A stretch of 49,322 nt of DNA from Leptolyngbyaceae cyanobacterium MAG.088. GTDB lineage: Bacteria > Cyanobacteriota > Cyanobacteriia > Phormidesmidales > Phormidesmidaceae. The translations under genes and the position numbers were made by a program. Shown here one piece after another: positions 37,901 through 46,363 of this stretch; within the stretch, counting starts at the first letter, position 1; each line of letters starts with the position of its first letter. The stretch lies in NCBI GenBank assembly GCA_019634055.1, contig JAHQVZ010000018.1:1-49322 (forward strand), written 5' to 3'. The notes under the pieces were generated by a model. That model worked only from the letters and a program-made list of their open reading frames with translations, ran no database searches and was not told where the DNA came from.

Positions 37901-40900
37901 TTTTCTAGACTGTGATTAATCGTTTCTAATTCAGCTTTATCTCCTGCGGCAGTACCAGTGCCATGAGCCTCATAAAGCCCCAGACTACTAGGAGAGAATC
38001 CAGCTTTCTTATATGCTCTTTCTAATGCCCGCATTTGGCCTGCAGGACGAGGTGCCGTCATACCTAATGCTTTGCCATCACTAGAACCTGCAACAGCTTT
38101 GATCACAGCATAAATGCGATCGCCATCTCGCTCTGCATCAACTAAGCGTTTTAATACGAGAACTCCGATACCTTCACTAATAACAATACCATCAGCATTT
38201 TGGTCAAAGGTGCGGGGACGCCCTCGAGGTGACAAGGCATGACTTTTACTGAAACATAAATAGGCGAAAGGATTTTGAACTGTGTCTACGCCACCAGTGA
38301 CAACTAAATCGCTACGACCACTTTCTAATTCTTGTACGGCTAAATTAATGGCTGCTAATGATGAGGCACAAGCGGCGTCTACGGTAAAATTAGACCCTCC
38401 AAAATCTAATCGATTGGCCACTCGACCAGCAATTACATTAAGCAACAACCCTGGAAAAGATTCTTCTGTCCATTCTGGCAACCGATCCCAAACCTGATCG
38501 TTAGGAGATTCAACATACTGAGGCAAGCCAGAACGGGTAGCATACTGTTGTCCCAAATCCGCAATCCCACCACCTGCGCCAAAAATGACTGATGTTGTTT
38601 CACCATTGAAATCACCTGGACGCAAGCTAGCGTCATCTAGCGCTTGTTGGACTGCTAATAGAGTTAGTAGCTGGGCTGGATCAATTGATTTTAGAGATTT
38701 AGGTGGAATTCCAAACTGTAATGGGTCAAAAGGAATATCATCTAAAAATCCACCCCAACGGGAATACACCTTATCCCGCGCAGCGCGATCAGCATCGTAG
38801 TAAAGTTTCCAATCCCAACGGTGAGCGGGAATCTCTGTCAAACCACTTACACCGTTAAGTAGGTTATTCCAAAGTGTTTCCGGACTCAACGATCGAGGCA
38901 GAAAAGAGGCTATACCGATAATCGCAATATCAGAAGGACGTGCAGCGACATCTTGTGGCTTTGCAGCAGCTGTTGAAAGCGTACTCAGATATTCTGTTCC
39001 ATCTACACACACGTTTTGATGTAAGGCGCGCACAGTGGTAACCTCTTTTCTCAAGGTGGCCACTTGGCCAATCATGTACATGCCACTTGTCAATTGCTGG
39101 GAAGGTTCGACACTGACGATTGTTCCAGTCTGATCACGCGTAATGCCCTTAGACGCTATTCGTAGGCGTCCCAAGGTCAGATCTTCCAAGAAATTTTTTA
39201 CCGTTTCATGGGAAGCACCTTCTGCTAAATGGCGACGACGTTGGGCATAAAACTCTTCAGTGAATGGCGTTACAGCACAACGACTAGCATGACCTGGACC
39301 GGTTTCTAGATTAACGGTGCGATCGCAGCTTAAAGCTTGAGTTTGAAATTCAGAAAGAATCGCCCCACAATTAACAGCCTCTTCAGTAAATAAATAGGCA
39401 CTACCCATTAGCACGCCAATCTTTACCCCTTTCGCCACCAAAGGGGCTGCCATAGCAGAAATCATAGCCGCAGAGCGCGCATCGTGAATTCCACCAGCGA
39501 ACAAAACGTGGACTTCCGCAGCTACATCAGATGAAACCCTCTCTAACAGGGTCGCAATCATGCTTTCCCACAAAACAAAACTACTTAGAGGACCAACATG
39601 ACCGCCACACTCTCTCCCTTCAAAAATAAAGCGGCGAGCTCCTTGCTCCAAAAACATTTCGAGCAACGCTGGCACTGGAATATGCAAATAGGTAGCAATA
39701 CCCTCAGATTCTAAATGAGCAGCTTGATCAGGTCGCCCACCCGCGATCACAGCAAAAGGAGGCTTGACTGCTAAAATTTCACGCATCTGCTCTTCACGAA
39801 CAGCATGAGGTACAAAGCCTAAAATCCCAATACCCCAACTACGAGCCTGCAATCGCTGCTGGGTAGCCTGTAATAGCTGACGAACCTGAGCACCTTTCAT
39901 AAGCGCTAAAGCCAACAAGGGAAGACCGCCCTGAGTCGCTACAGCCTCAGCAAACTCCGCCGTATCACTCACCCTAGTCATTGGGCCTTGGACTACCGGA
40001 TATTCAGTACGATGGGACATTGCAAGAGGTGAACCAGGAGCCAAAGGCTCCAGTTTTTGCGCCAATTGAAGATGATCTCGACTAGCAGATAAAATCCCTT
40101 GAATAAGCCTTCCAGTTGTTCGATAGGTCTTGCAATAACTAGCAGCCAAACCAATAGACTGCCCCATTGGCCATGCCACCAATGAAGGATCACCCCACCC
40201 TATAGTTGACCGTACCTTTTTAAGCCAAACAGCATCGCTTTCAGATTTATCACAGCCAACTTCTGAACGTTCTGCCACGTCTCTCAATTGCTCTACAGGC
40301 TTAAACCCAGGACGAGACAATACACGAACAGAAACATTCAACCGCTCTCCAATCACGATTGATTCTTGCCCATTCAGATTTTCTAAATGAGCCTTCCAGG
40401 TTTCGGGCAACGGCGACTCAGGCATCAGCCATAACTGATCATCCAGCACAACCCCAGAGGCTCCAGCAGCACGACAAGCTGTTGCTGAATAGATACCAAT
40501 GCCTCCTTGAACATAGATCGGATACTTACTATGCTGTGCAAGCTTTTGCAGCAGAATAAATGATGAGTCAGCCCCAATCACACCACCTGATTCATGCCCT
40601 TTAACAATCAGTCCATCAATTTCCAACTGCAATGCCTGAATCTCAAACAGTTGGGCACAGTCTGTAATTTCAATAACTATGCGTCGATTCTGACCACTCA
40701 ATTCAGCAATATCTGCAGATAGAGAATCGAGCGACCAACGAGTCAAAACGATCCAGGGATGCAATGGCTCCAACTGCGCCAGCAAAGTATGACTAGAAAG
40801 GATTTGATTACCACCAAGACGCAAACCAACTTTGCCAACACCCCCTTCCTCCTTAGCAAGACGAGTTAACCCAATAAGCTTACTAAGATTGCGACATGCA

Positions 40901-41031
40901 ATATCAAACTTACTTTCTGGACAATGCTCCAGGTCTAAAACTCCAATTCCACCAGCCCGAACCGCTGCAACTAACAGACTAGGAGACTCTAACTCCGCTG
41001 GACTTAAAACAAAGCATTGAAACAGAGACAT
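34969..41031 (-). CDS. PfaA/PfaD-like synthase: two tandem nitronate monooxygenase (FMN enoylreductase)-like domains, KS, AT, Ser/Pro-rich linker, single ACP
   Basis: ER-like 1: DGLIVKGHESGGVIGADSS; ER-like 2: YPVVQGPMTRVSDTAEFAEAVATQGGLPLLALAL...FIFEGRECGGHVGPLSS; KS: NFTVDAACASSLAAIN, YEAHGTGTAAGD, VGHTKSTAGVAG; AT: IALLFPGQGSQYPNM, VGGHSYGEYVAL; ACP: EAELGIDSIKRVEIFGGLQ. Confidence 0.92.
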   Translation of the reverse strand: MSLFQCFVLSPAELESPSLLVAAVRAGGIGVLDLEHCPESKFDIACRNLSKLIGLTRLAKEEGGVGKVGLRLGGNQILSSHTLLAQLEPLHPWIVLTRWSLDSLSADIAELSGQNRRIVIEITDCAQLFEIQALQLEIDGLIVKGHESGGVIGADSSFILLQKLAQHSKYPIYVQGGIGIYSATACRAAGASGVVLDDQLWLMPESPLPETWKAHLENLNGQESIVIGERLNVSVRVLSRPGFKPVEQLRDVAERSEVGCDKSESDAVWLKKVRSTIGWGDPSLVAWPMGQSIGLAASYCKTYRTTGRLIQGILSASRDHLQLAQKLEPLAPGSPLAMSHRTEYPVVQGPMTRVSDTAEFAEAVATQGGLPLLALALMKGAQVRQLLQATQQRLQARSWGIGILGFVPHAVREEQMREILAVKPPFAVIAGGRPDQAAHLESEGIATYLHIPVPALLEMFLEQGARRFIFEGRECGGHVGPLSSFVLWESMIATLLERVSSDVAAEVHVLFAGGIHDARSAAMISAMAAPLVAKGVKIGVLMGSAYLFTEEAVNCGAILSEFQTQALSCDRTVNLETGPGHASRCAVTPFTEEFYAQRRRHLAEGASHETVKNFLEDLTLGRLRIASKGITRDQTGTIVSVEPSQQLTSGMYMIGQVATLRKEVTTVRALHQNVCVDGTEYLSTLSTAAAKPQDVAARPSDIAIIGIASFLPRSLSPETLWNNLLNGVSGLTEIPAHRWDWKLYYDADRAARDKVYSRWGGFLDDIPFDPLQFGIPPKSLKSIDPAQLLTLLAVQQALDDASLRPGDFNGETTSVIFGAGGGIADLGQQYATRSGLPQYVESPNDQVWDRLPEWTEESFPGLLLNVIAGRVANRLDFGGSNFTVDAACASSLAAINLAVQELESGRSDLVVTGGVDTVQNPFAYLCFSKSHALSPRGRPRTFDQNADGIVISEGIGVLVLKRLVDAERDGDRIYAVIKAVAGSSDGKALGMTAPRPAGQMRALERAYKKAGFSPSSLGLYEAHGTGTAAGDKAELETINHSLEKAQSSPNSCAIGSLKTLVGHTKSTAGVAGLTKVALALHHRVLPPHVGVETPLPKISDPHSPVYLLKQPSPWLASTKNPRRGAASAFGFGGTNFHAVLEEYTGGLQSPILGGPSRPWELFLWSATSFKTLFSSLVRLQKALQSVADPGFQDLAYTLARQAEACKQPKVVVAIVASDLIDLQTKLSLAIDSLENNNTQSLTPQVQVNSEVGETPKIALLFPGQGSQYPNMIREVALYFTEVRQALELSEKTLQQQQKEPLSQFIYPPGAFSEDDQDQQIDRLKDSSVAQPAIGAVSSGLLGLLNRLEIQPTMVGGHSYGEYVALHGAGCISQEDLVSLSSIRGDLMSAACHQSEGAMAAIQATREEVELYLQDFTGIVLANHNAPLQCVISGPRPLVESLVDKLTTEEITARLLPVAGAFHSPLMEGIETDLYQAIGKATINAPQMPVYSNSTANLYPATSEEIRSQLSRQVTTGVKFVDQIHSMYNSGARVFLEVGPKQVLTRLVDQILAQQPHTAVSLDCIRDQGLQGFLVALATLATQGINLKWSALFDDCQVSTLNLNHLFSKKNSLTPSKSSWFVNGGSVRPSNQAIGYPGKRPPLTAASLPIEPVQVKSYHSPSSTSKVLSNNHSSQRNSPSKNLGATPPKQVSSEGPLLPQSFTSRNISPTDRNISKGPVQSNLHLSSTSTSSSPMSHPQFSQDAALAAYQAYQQTMQQFLMVQEQVMRSFLVGGGQLAPNGVVGAGTSTPNMNAWPSQLPNGQQHPNFTNSNGASAPAMPQRLAYDPGQQPSLNGGATYNGHNMAPPETIHGPIGASALPMPAAQPMPVNAPSAPSPVPVPPPAMVKAPPVIHEPATHVSESNSPLEPSLDETLNRDTLTSQLLDLVSDRTGYPAEMLGLDQDLEAELGIDSIKRVEIFGGLQKLLPTPLASALQAQMEQLTRLKSLNAIVDYVLTLAETPEQETASLGKSSTASLTSPAI

Positions 41032-42183
41032 TATTCACCCTCTTCCTTGCACCCGTCTGCATCAAACCAACTGTCTACCAAGAACTATAAGTTGTTCAAA
41101 CGTACTATCAAAAAAAGATAAGCCACAGGCTAGTTGAATCAGCCAGAGTAAAACATTAACTATGAAGTCAATTACCAACCTTCATAGAAAAACCACTTAT
41201 GCACCAATACCAAACATCTCACCTCTTCCCAACACGACTGCACTGCCCATTATGCGTAGGGTAGAACGATTGATGAAATCAAGGAATGCAAACGCAAACT
41301 AGCATAAGCTCATAAAAAATTGTTATTCCACTAAATAGAGCGAACCCTAAATTAACAATAAAAATCAATTTAAGGTGTAAGTCTCTTTAATCCCCAAGTC
41401 ATTTTATTCTATGAGCTATAAAACCTAGAGTCAACTCGCGTTTTAAACGACGATAAACAGAAACCCATAAATACCTCATATACAAAAACTTGATACTGCC
41501 TACTGTGTCGAATAGTACACAAAGTACATTCAAAGGTGAATAACACAGCTAAAGTTTAATATTTCAGATCAAGTTTAAGTAACTTAACTAAAGGCACACT
41601 CTTTGTACCTCCGGTATACATAAGACATTCGTCTTTAAAGAAAGTCGTATTGAACTACGCTCAAACTCAATATACTCATACTACAATCAAGTTCGTAGCA
41701 TCGTATCAACTGGCAGAGCGAAAATAAATCCTAACTAAACAACTAAAATAGTATTCAAGGACTTTGTATTCCAATCTGTAGCATTTTTGAAAACGGTTGT
41801 CCCTTCATAGAAAGGATATCAAGTCCTTGAGTCATTCACAGTGACGATCTTAGAATATCAAAACTTGCAGCCGTTGTATTTAAGGGCTAGCAACTGAATT
41901 TGATATGAACTAAATACTCTGGGAATGAATAATAGTATAAGATGATCGAACGATTCTCATATTCTGCTAATAATTTTTAATACTAATAGGCCATTATATG
42001 CAGAAGGAGATACTTTAATAAGTATTCCTCATGGTAAATACTCGTCAACTGATAAAAATTTACTACACAGTTTCATCAACTCAATGTCCCCCTTCTAGGA
42101 AATAAGTCATTTCATCGACAACAAAACTTATGGAAAGAATACCCCAATGATTTCTATAACAAGCTTGCAATGCAGCAATGTGT

Positions 42184-44610
42184 TTAGACTTCGAGTTCAA
42201 AAGTTGCTACGCCCCACCCCTTATCAGTTTTAAACTGCTGAAAAATAGGTAACTTGTCCTTGACTATTGTCGGAGACAGTAGCCGAGGGCTAGAGAAATA
42301 CAGCCCTTCTTCAGAAGGATGGAGCAAAAGTCGAGTCGGCTCAAAGTTATCTACATCGAGAGAGCCCTCGAAAACTCGGGCAAAGCTTCTGACATTACAG
42401 ACAGCAAAAACCTTGTTTTGTTCGGGCGACACAGCAACCCTGACAAAAGTGACCTTAGAATCTTCAGTCAAAGGCATAGGGCTCTGCCAGCTTTGCTCCT
42501 CATGAGCAAACTTTGAAAACATCAATCGTCCCTGATCTTGAAACACCAAATAAATGTTATTAGCATCATCAGAGACAGCGCTGAAATGACTACCAGCTTT
42601 ATCTTCTCTCAACTCTCCAGCCTGAGTATGCTGAAAAAGCACTTGCGTTTTCCAGGGCTCTTGAATAGACCAATTATTCATACGATGAGCCCAATTACGA
42701 GTTCTAACAACGCCTTGTTCGGGATCAATGAATTGATTAGTATAAACAAGACCAACTCGATCGTTTAAGGCTACTAGGCGCGAAGCTTTAGCAGGAGAAG
42801 CGTTCATTGCACCTAAGGTAATCTCAGAATCTAGCCAAGAATGGCCATCATCGTTGCTATACATTAGCTTTAGACCATATTTTGCCGTCTCGGTACTTTG
42901 AGTAATAAATGAACACCAAATTACACTATTACTATCTATAACTAAGGAAGGTATAGAGCATTGGATAATCTCTGATTCGAAAATGGTAGAAGTTTGAATC
43001 AGCCGCCAAGACTGACGTTGAAAATTATATTGAAATTGAGAAAAGGCTATGCGGCCATTTGGGCAGGAATATACAACCCAAAGATCCTGTTCAAGTAAAT
43101 AGCTATCAGCAGTCGAATTTGAGTCAGAGCCTAAAATAGGCGCAATAGCAGTCCATTGTTTACCGACATCAAAACTAGAGCAGAGGACTAATCCTGTAAA
43201 GTCCTCTTGTTCACCTAAATTGAGTACACCATGCAAGCCGCTATCATTAGTAAACCAAAATAGATTTTGATGACTATGTTTGAGCAAGTTCTCGGTCGAA
43301 CTTAAGAAATTGGTGATCGTGGCCCCGGTGGTCTTGCTATTTGTTTTCCTTTGGGAGCGACGATTGACAGCACCTAGGGCCTTACTATCTGATTTTTCCA
43401 GACTTCCTGCCACTAAATGAGGCTGTCTCACTGGGTGAGAGATCATGGCTAATCCTGCTGGTGTAGAAATTGCGGCAGATGTCTCCCATTCTCCCAAATC
43501 AGCAAATGTTTCAGGTGCAGCAACAGACCAGGATTCACCATCTTGAGTCGACCAAAGCTGAACCTTGCTTTGATAGCGCAGCGCAATACACAAATTATCA
43601 GCATAAACAGTCATGAACTGAAACTGAGCCCCAAAGGGTTGGTCAAATCCGGGACCCATAGCAGCTAAAGGAACTTTAAGGCCGGTATCTGAAAACCTTG
43701 GAGTTCCTAAAATCAAATCCCAACTATCATCCGCATATAACCGAATCAATTCAGGAGATGGAATAGTATCCTGGGCACAATCACCATACCGATAATTGAG
43801 AACTCCTACCAGAGCATAAAGGGCTCCCCTCCAAGCTATCATTTCGAGAACATCACAACTATGGCTATAGCGGCACGCACCTCGCTTGATAACTAATCTC
43901 CAAGGGTTGGTCGCTAGACCTTTGGGATCAATCTTCCAAAGCTGAAATCCTTGACGCCGATTAGATACACCAGCATACAAATAGTTGTTAAATCCACTTA
44001 AATGGGAAATACTTTCAGCGTCACCATTCTCAAACTCAGGAAAACTAATCGACGTCCAAGAACTGGCATCTAACTCCTTGGAAACAAAAAATTTTCCGTG
44101 GGGCAATGGCTGATTAGGCTTCACTGATGGTATTCCTACCCCAAAAAAGCGACTATACAGTTTCCATATTCGCCCCAAAACTAGAGACGAGGTACTATCT
44201 CCCAGACCAAAAACTTGAGGTTGCTCTTCGTAAGCCCCATCCTGAAATTTAGACAGTGTCCCACCCAAACTACTTCCAGCAAACATGTAGAGCTCTGCAT
44301 CCAGAGAATCAGCAGGCTGAACTAGTAGATATTGAACAATGGGATCAATCTGCCTATCTAATGATGATGATGACTTTTCAATGACATGGCGAGTCATCTC
44401 TAGATGTCCGCTGGTCAAGTCATATTGCCAACTATTTTCTCGTCGCTCTGCTATCCCTCTTTTCGCAAGAGCGTCACAATCCACACTAGCTATGTGTAAC
44501 ATTTGATCTTGGATGGCTAGAGCAAATGTACAAGCCCCCGTTTCCTGAAAGCTCTCCTCAATAGCCAAGCAGCTAAGTCCCTCAGTCGTAAAAATCCAAA
44601 GTTTATACAT
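42184..44610 (-). CDS. Large hypothetical protein (P2): propeller-like N-terminal half paralogous to 20325-21779, BNR/sialidase-like C-terminal half
   Basis: GFQLWKIDPKGLATNPWRLVIKRGACRYSHSCDVLEMIAWRGALYALVG parallels GFQLWRSSLEGEPPYEWSLVIERGAQRGSLNQSVASMVGFKGSLYIGT in P1; Asp-box-like S.DDGHSW in YSNDDGHSWLDSE. Confidence 0.6.
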   Translation of the reverse strand: MYKLWIFTTEGLSCLAIEESFQETGACTFALAIQDQMLHIASVDCDALAKRGIAERRENSWQYDLTSGHLEMTRHVIEKSSSSLDRQIDPIVQYLLVQPADSLDAELYMFAGSSLGGTLSKFQDGAYEEQPQVFGLGDSTSSLVLGRIWKLYSRFFGVGIPSVKPNQPLPHGKFFVSKELDASSWTSISFPEFENGDAESISHLSGFNNYLYAGVSNRRQGFQLWKIDPKGLATNPWRLVIKRGACRYSHSCDVLEMIAWRGALYALVGVLNYRYGDCAQDTIPSPELIRLYADDSWDLILGTPRFSDTGLKVPLAAMGPGFDQPFGAQFQFMTVYADNLCIALRYQSKVQLWSTQDGESWSVAAPETFADLGEWETSAAISTPAGLAMISHPVRQPHLVAGSLEKSDSKALGAVNRRSQRKTNSKTTGATITNFLSSTENLLKHSHQNLFWFTNDSGLHGVLNLGEQEDFTGLVLCSSFDVGKQWTAIAPILGSDSNSTADSYLLEQDLWVVYSCPNGRIAFSQFQYNFQRQSWRLIQTSTIFESEIIQCSIPSLVIDSNSVIWCSFITQSTETAKYGLKLMYSNDDGHSWLDSEITLGAMNASPAKASRLVALNDRVGLVYTNQFIDPEQGVVRTRNWAHRMNNWSIQEPWKTQVLFQHTQAGELREDKAGSHFSAVSDDANNIYLVFQDQGRLMFSKFAHEEQSWQSPMPLTEDSKVTFVRVAVSPEQNKVFAVCNVRSFARVFEGSLDVDNFEPTRLLLHPSEEGLYFSSPRLLSPTIVKDKLPIFQQFKTDKGWGVATFELEV

Positions 44611-44685
44611 AAGCTGCTCACAAGGCTATCGAAAGTAGATGATGAAAAAAGCAAAGAAAAAGTATATTATCTTCAGACAGATTTA

Positions 44686-45651
44686 TTAGAGATAACCGAA
44701 CCGATTCGCTAGGCTTTCCACTGCATCGAACAAATCTTGATCAGGTGTTAAATGCTTAGAGTCTTTAATTAAAGGTTCCTTCACTTTGCCTACACGCAAT
44801 TTAGGTTCCTCTAAAAATTTATAATCATTACCAAATTTTGCGCCTACAGGACCAAAACAAGCATAACAAGACGTTTCAGGATGCTTCATCGATTGAATAG
44901 CTGGCAAATCAGTACTCAACCCCAACCATTCAGAAATTTGAGGTAAATACAGATCTGGATCCGACAGTAAGTCCTCTCCCTTGATTCTCATACTCTGACC
45001 AGGGGGCAGAGAGTCAGTAAAGCGGACAATATTTTGATGAGCAGTCAACCAAATTTTATGAGGATCAATCAGCTTGTCAACATTCAGTTTAAATCGACGT
45101 TTTATAGCCTCCACTGGCTCATCTTCGTCTGAGTTCTCTGAAGAGGATTTTTCTAGATTATCTATTTTATTCTTAACTGCTTGAGCCTTAATTTGTAACT
45201 GATTCTGAATCGATTTACCTGCAGATATTGGATGACGAGTGAGATGAAGAAAATGAGCCTTACTATACATCCGATACGCCCGCTCAAGATCCTGAACCTG
45301 CATAACGGTTGCCGGACTTTTTTCCACCCCCATTTTGGGATCAACATGCTCTAAAAGATAGTCAAACAAAGCCTTTGTGGTCCATTTTTTACGATTCTGA
45401 AGCCATACCCGAGCATTCATGATGGCATCCTCTGTCTGCAATCCCTCATGAAGCTGAGCCAGTGTTCGTAATAGACCATCCCACCGGGGTCGATCTAAAT
45501 TGCGATGGTACTCCAAAAGGCTGCCAATCGTTTCAGCAACAAATAAATTTAACTCTGGAAAACCATAAGCTTCTGGATGTTCACCCAACATGCAAGAAAC
45601 CACAGAAGAGAATGAACGTAAAGGGCACAGTATAATCAGAGGCTCTTTCAT
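44686..45651 (-). CDS. Sulfotransferase family protein (ST2), paralogous to ST1
   Basis: LIILCPLRSFSSVVSCMLGEHPEAYGFPELNLFVAETIGSLLEY parallels LFILGSPRSFTSVISTIIGQHPEAYGVPELNIFVTETLGQLVQR in ST1; AHFLHLTRHPISAGKSI. Confidence 0.75.
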   Translation of the reverse strand: MKEPLIILCPLRSFSSVVSCMLGEHPEAYGFPELNLFVAETIGSLLEYHRNLDRPRWDGLLRTLAQLHEGLQTEDAIMNARVWLQNRKKWTTKALFDYLLEHVDPKMGVEKSPATVMQVQDLERAYRMYSKAHFLHLTRHPISAGKSIQNQLQIKAQAVKNKIDNLEKSSSENSDEDEPVEAIKRRFKLNVDKLIDPHKIWLTAHQNIVRFTDSLPPGQSMRIKGEDLLSDPDLYLPQISEWLGLSTDLPAIQSMKHPETSCYACFGPVGAKFGNDYKFLEEPKLRVGKVKEPLIKDSKHLTPDQDLFDAVESLANRFGYL

Positions 45652-45725
45652 AATTACTAAGTCTATATAGACTATTTCTAAAAATAGAATAAGATATTCA
45701 TATAGGAGCTTAACTAAATTTAGAA

Positions 45726-46232
45726 CTAAGAATGAGAATCACTATCTTGCAATTGTTTTTTTAATAAGAAAACCTCTTTCTGGACCTCTTTATAGATAGT
45801 AATCAGCCATTTGCTGTAATACGTTAGCTCAGCATAGCGTTTTTCTAACTGCTCATCGTCAACGCCACTTAAATCAATTTCAGCACTTCCTGCCCACTGC
45901 TTGATATCGTCTAAAAAATTGGCAGGGATCAGGCCTGGCCCTTGACTATGCCCTTGCTTTTTAGACCGATTAGATCCCAAAACCTTATCCTTCAATGCTG
46001 TTGAATTAGGTTGAGAATCGGCACTTGATGGCTCTGTTTGATTAGCAGCTATGGTTTGCTGATCTGCAAGCAACAGGCCCAACTTACTATCTCCTAGTGA
46101 AGACATCGCCTCAGAAGACGATTTTATGCGTTGTCCATAACGCTGTCTAAGTGAATCTAAAGCTGCTTGTCGTTTTGGCTTGGTAGAGGCACCACTACAT
46201 TGGCCCATAATTGAATTTTCCAGAAAACACAA
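45726..46232 (-). CDS. Hypothetical protein
   Basis: Uninterrupted ORF in operon orientation; start may be the internal ATG (MGQCSGASTKPKRQAALDSLRQRYGQRI). No family recognised. Confidence 0.55.
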   Translation of the reverse strand: MCFLENSIMGQCSGASTKPKRQAALDSLRQRYGQRIKSSSEAMSSLGDSKLGLLLADQQTIAANQTEPSSADSQPNSTALKDKVLGSNRSKKQGHSQGPGLIPANFLDDIKQWAGSAEIDLSGVDDEQLEKRYAELTYYSKWLITIYKEVQKEVFLLKKQLQDSDSHS

Positions 46233-46252
46233 AATCGATCAGACATTATGAG

Positions 46253-46298
46253 CATCAAAGGGCGTCTATTGCAGTGACTAGCAAGACGTCCTTTGATG
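46253..46298 (-). promoter_or_regulatory. Intercistronic stem-loop (possible attenuator or mRNA-processing hairpin)
   Basis: CATCAAAGGGCGTCT (46253-46267) and AGACGTCCTTTGATG (46284-46298): 15-bp arms with one mismatch, 16-nt loop, between the TPR gene stop (46364) and the next start (46232); no T-run on the minus strand. Confidence 0.5.
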
Positions 46299-46363
46299 AA
46301 GGGTTAAGATCTTTCTTTTTTAAACTTTAGCAACCCGCTAACGCACTCAAGGAGAGATAGAAT

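Noticed and set aside
38433-38636. Small ORFs inside the synthase genes (for example 38433-38636 and 35754-35984, minus strand)
   Set aside because: Alternative-frame ORFs within long genes with unequivocal PKS domains; no independent support.
27561-41031. Heterocyst glycolipid synthase (HglE-type) or classical PfaABCD EPA/DHA synthase
   Set aside because: No tandem ACP array, no KS-CLF pair, ER domains fused in tandem at the N-terminus, and associated sulfotransferase and halogenase-like genes do not fit either pathway.
34969-41031. The first NMO-like domain as an independent nitronate monooxygenase gene
   Set aside because: The reading frame is continuous into the second barrel, KS and AT with no stop or start signal; it is better treated as an ER-like domain.
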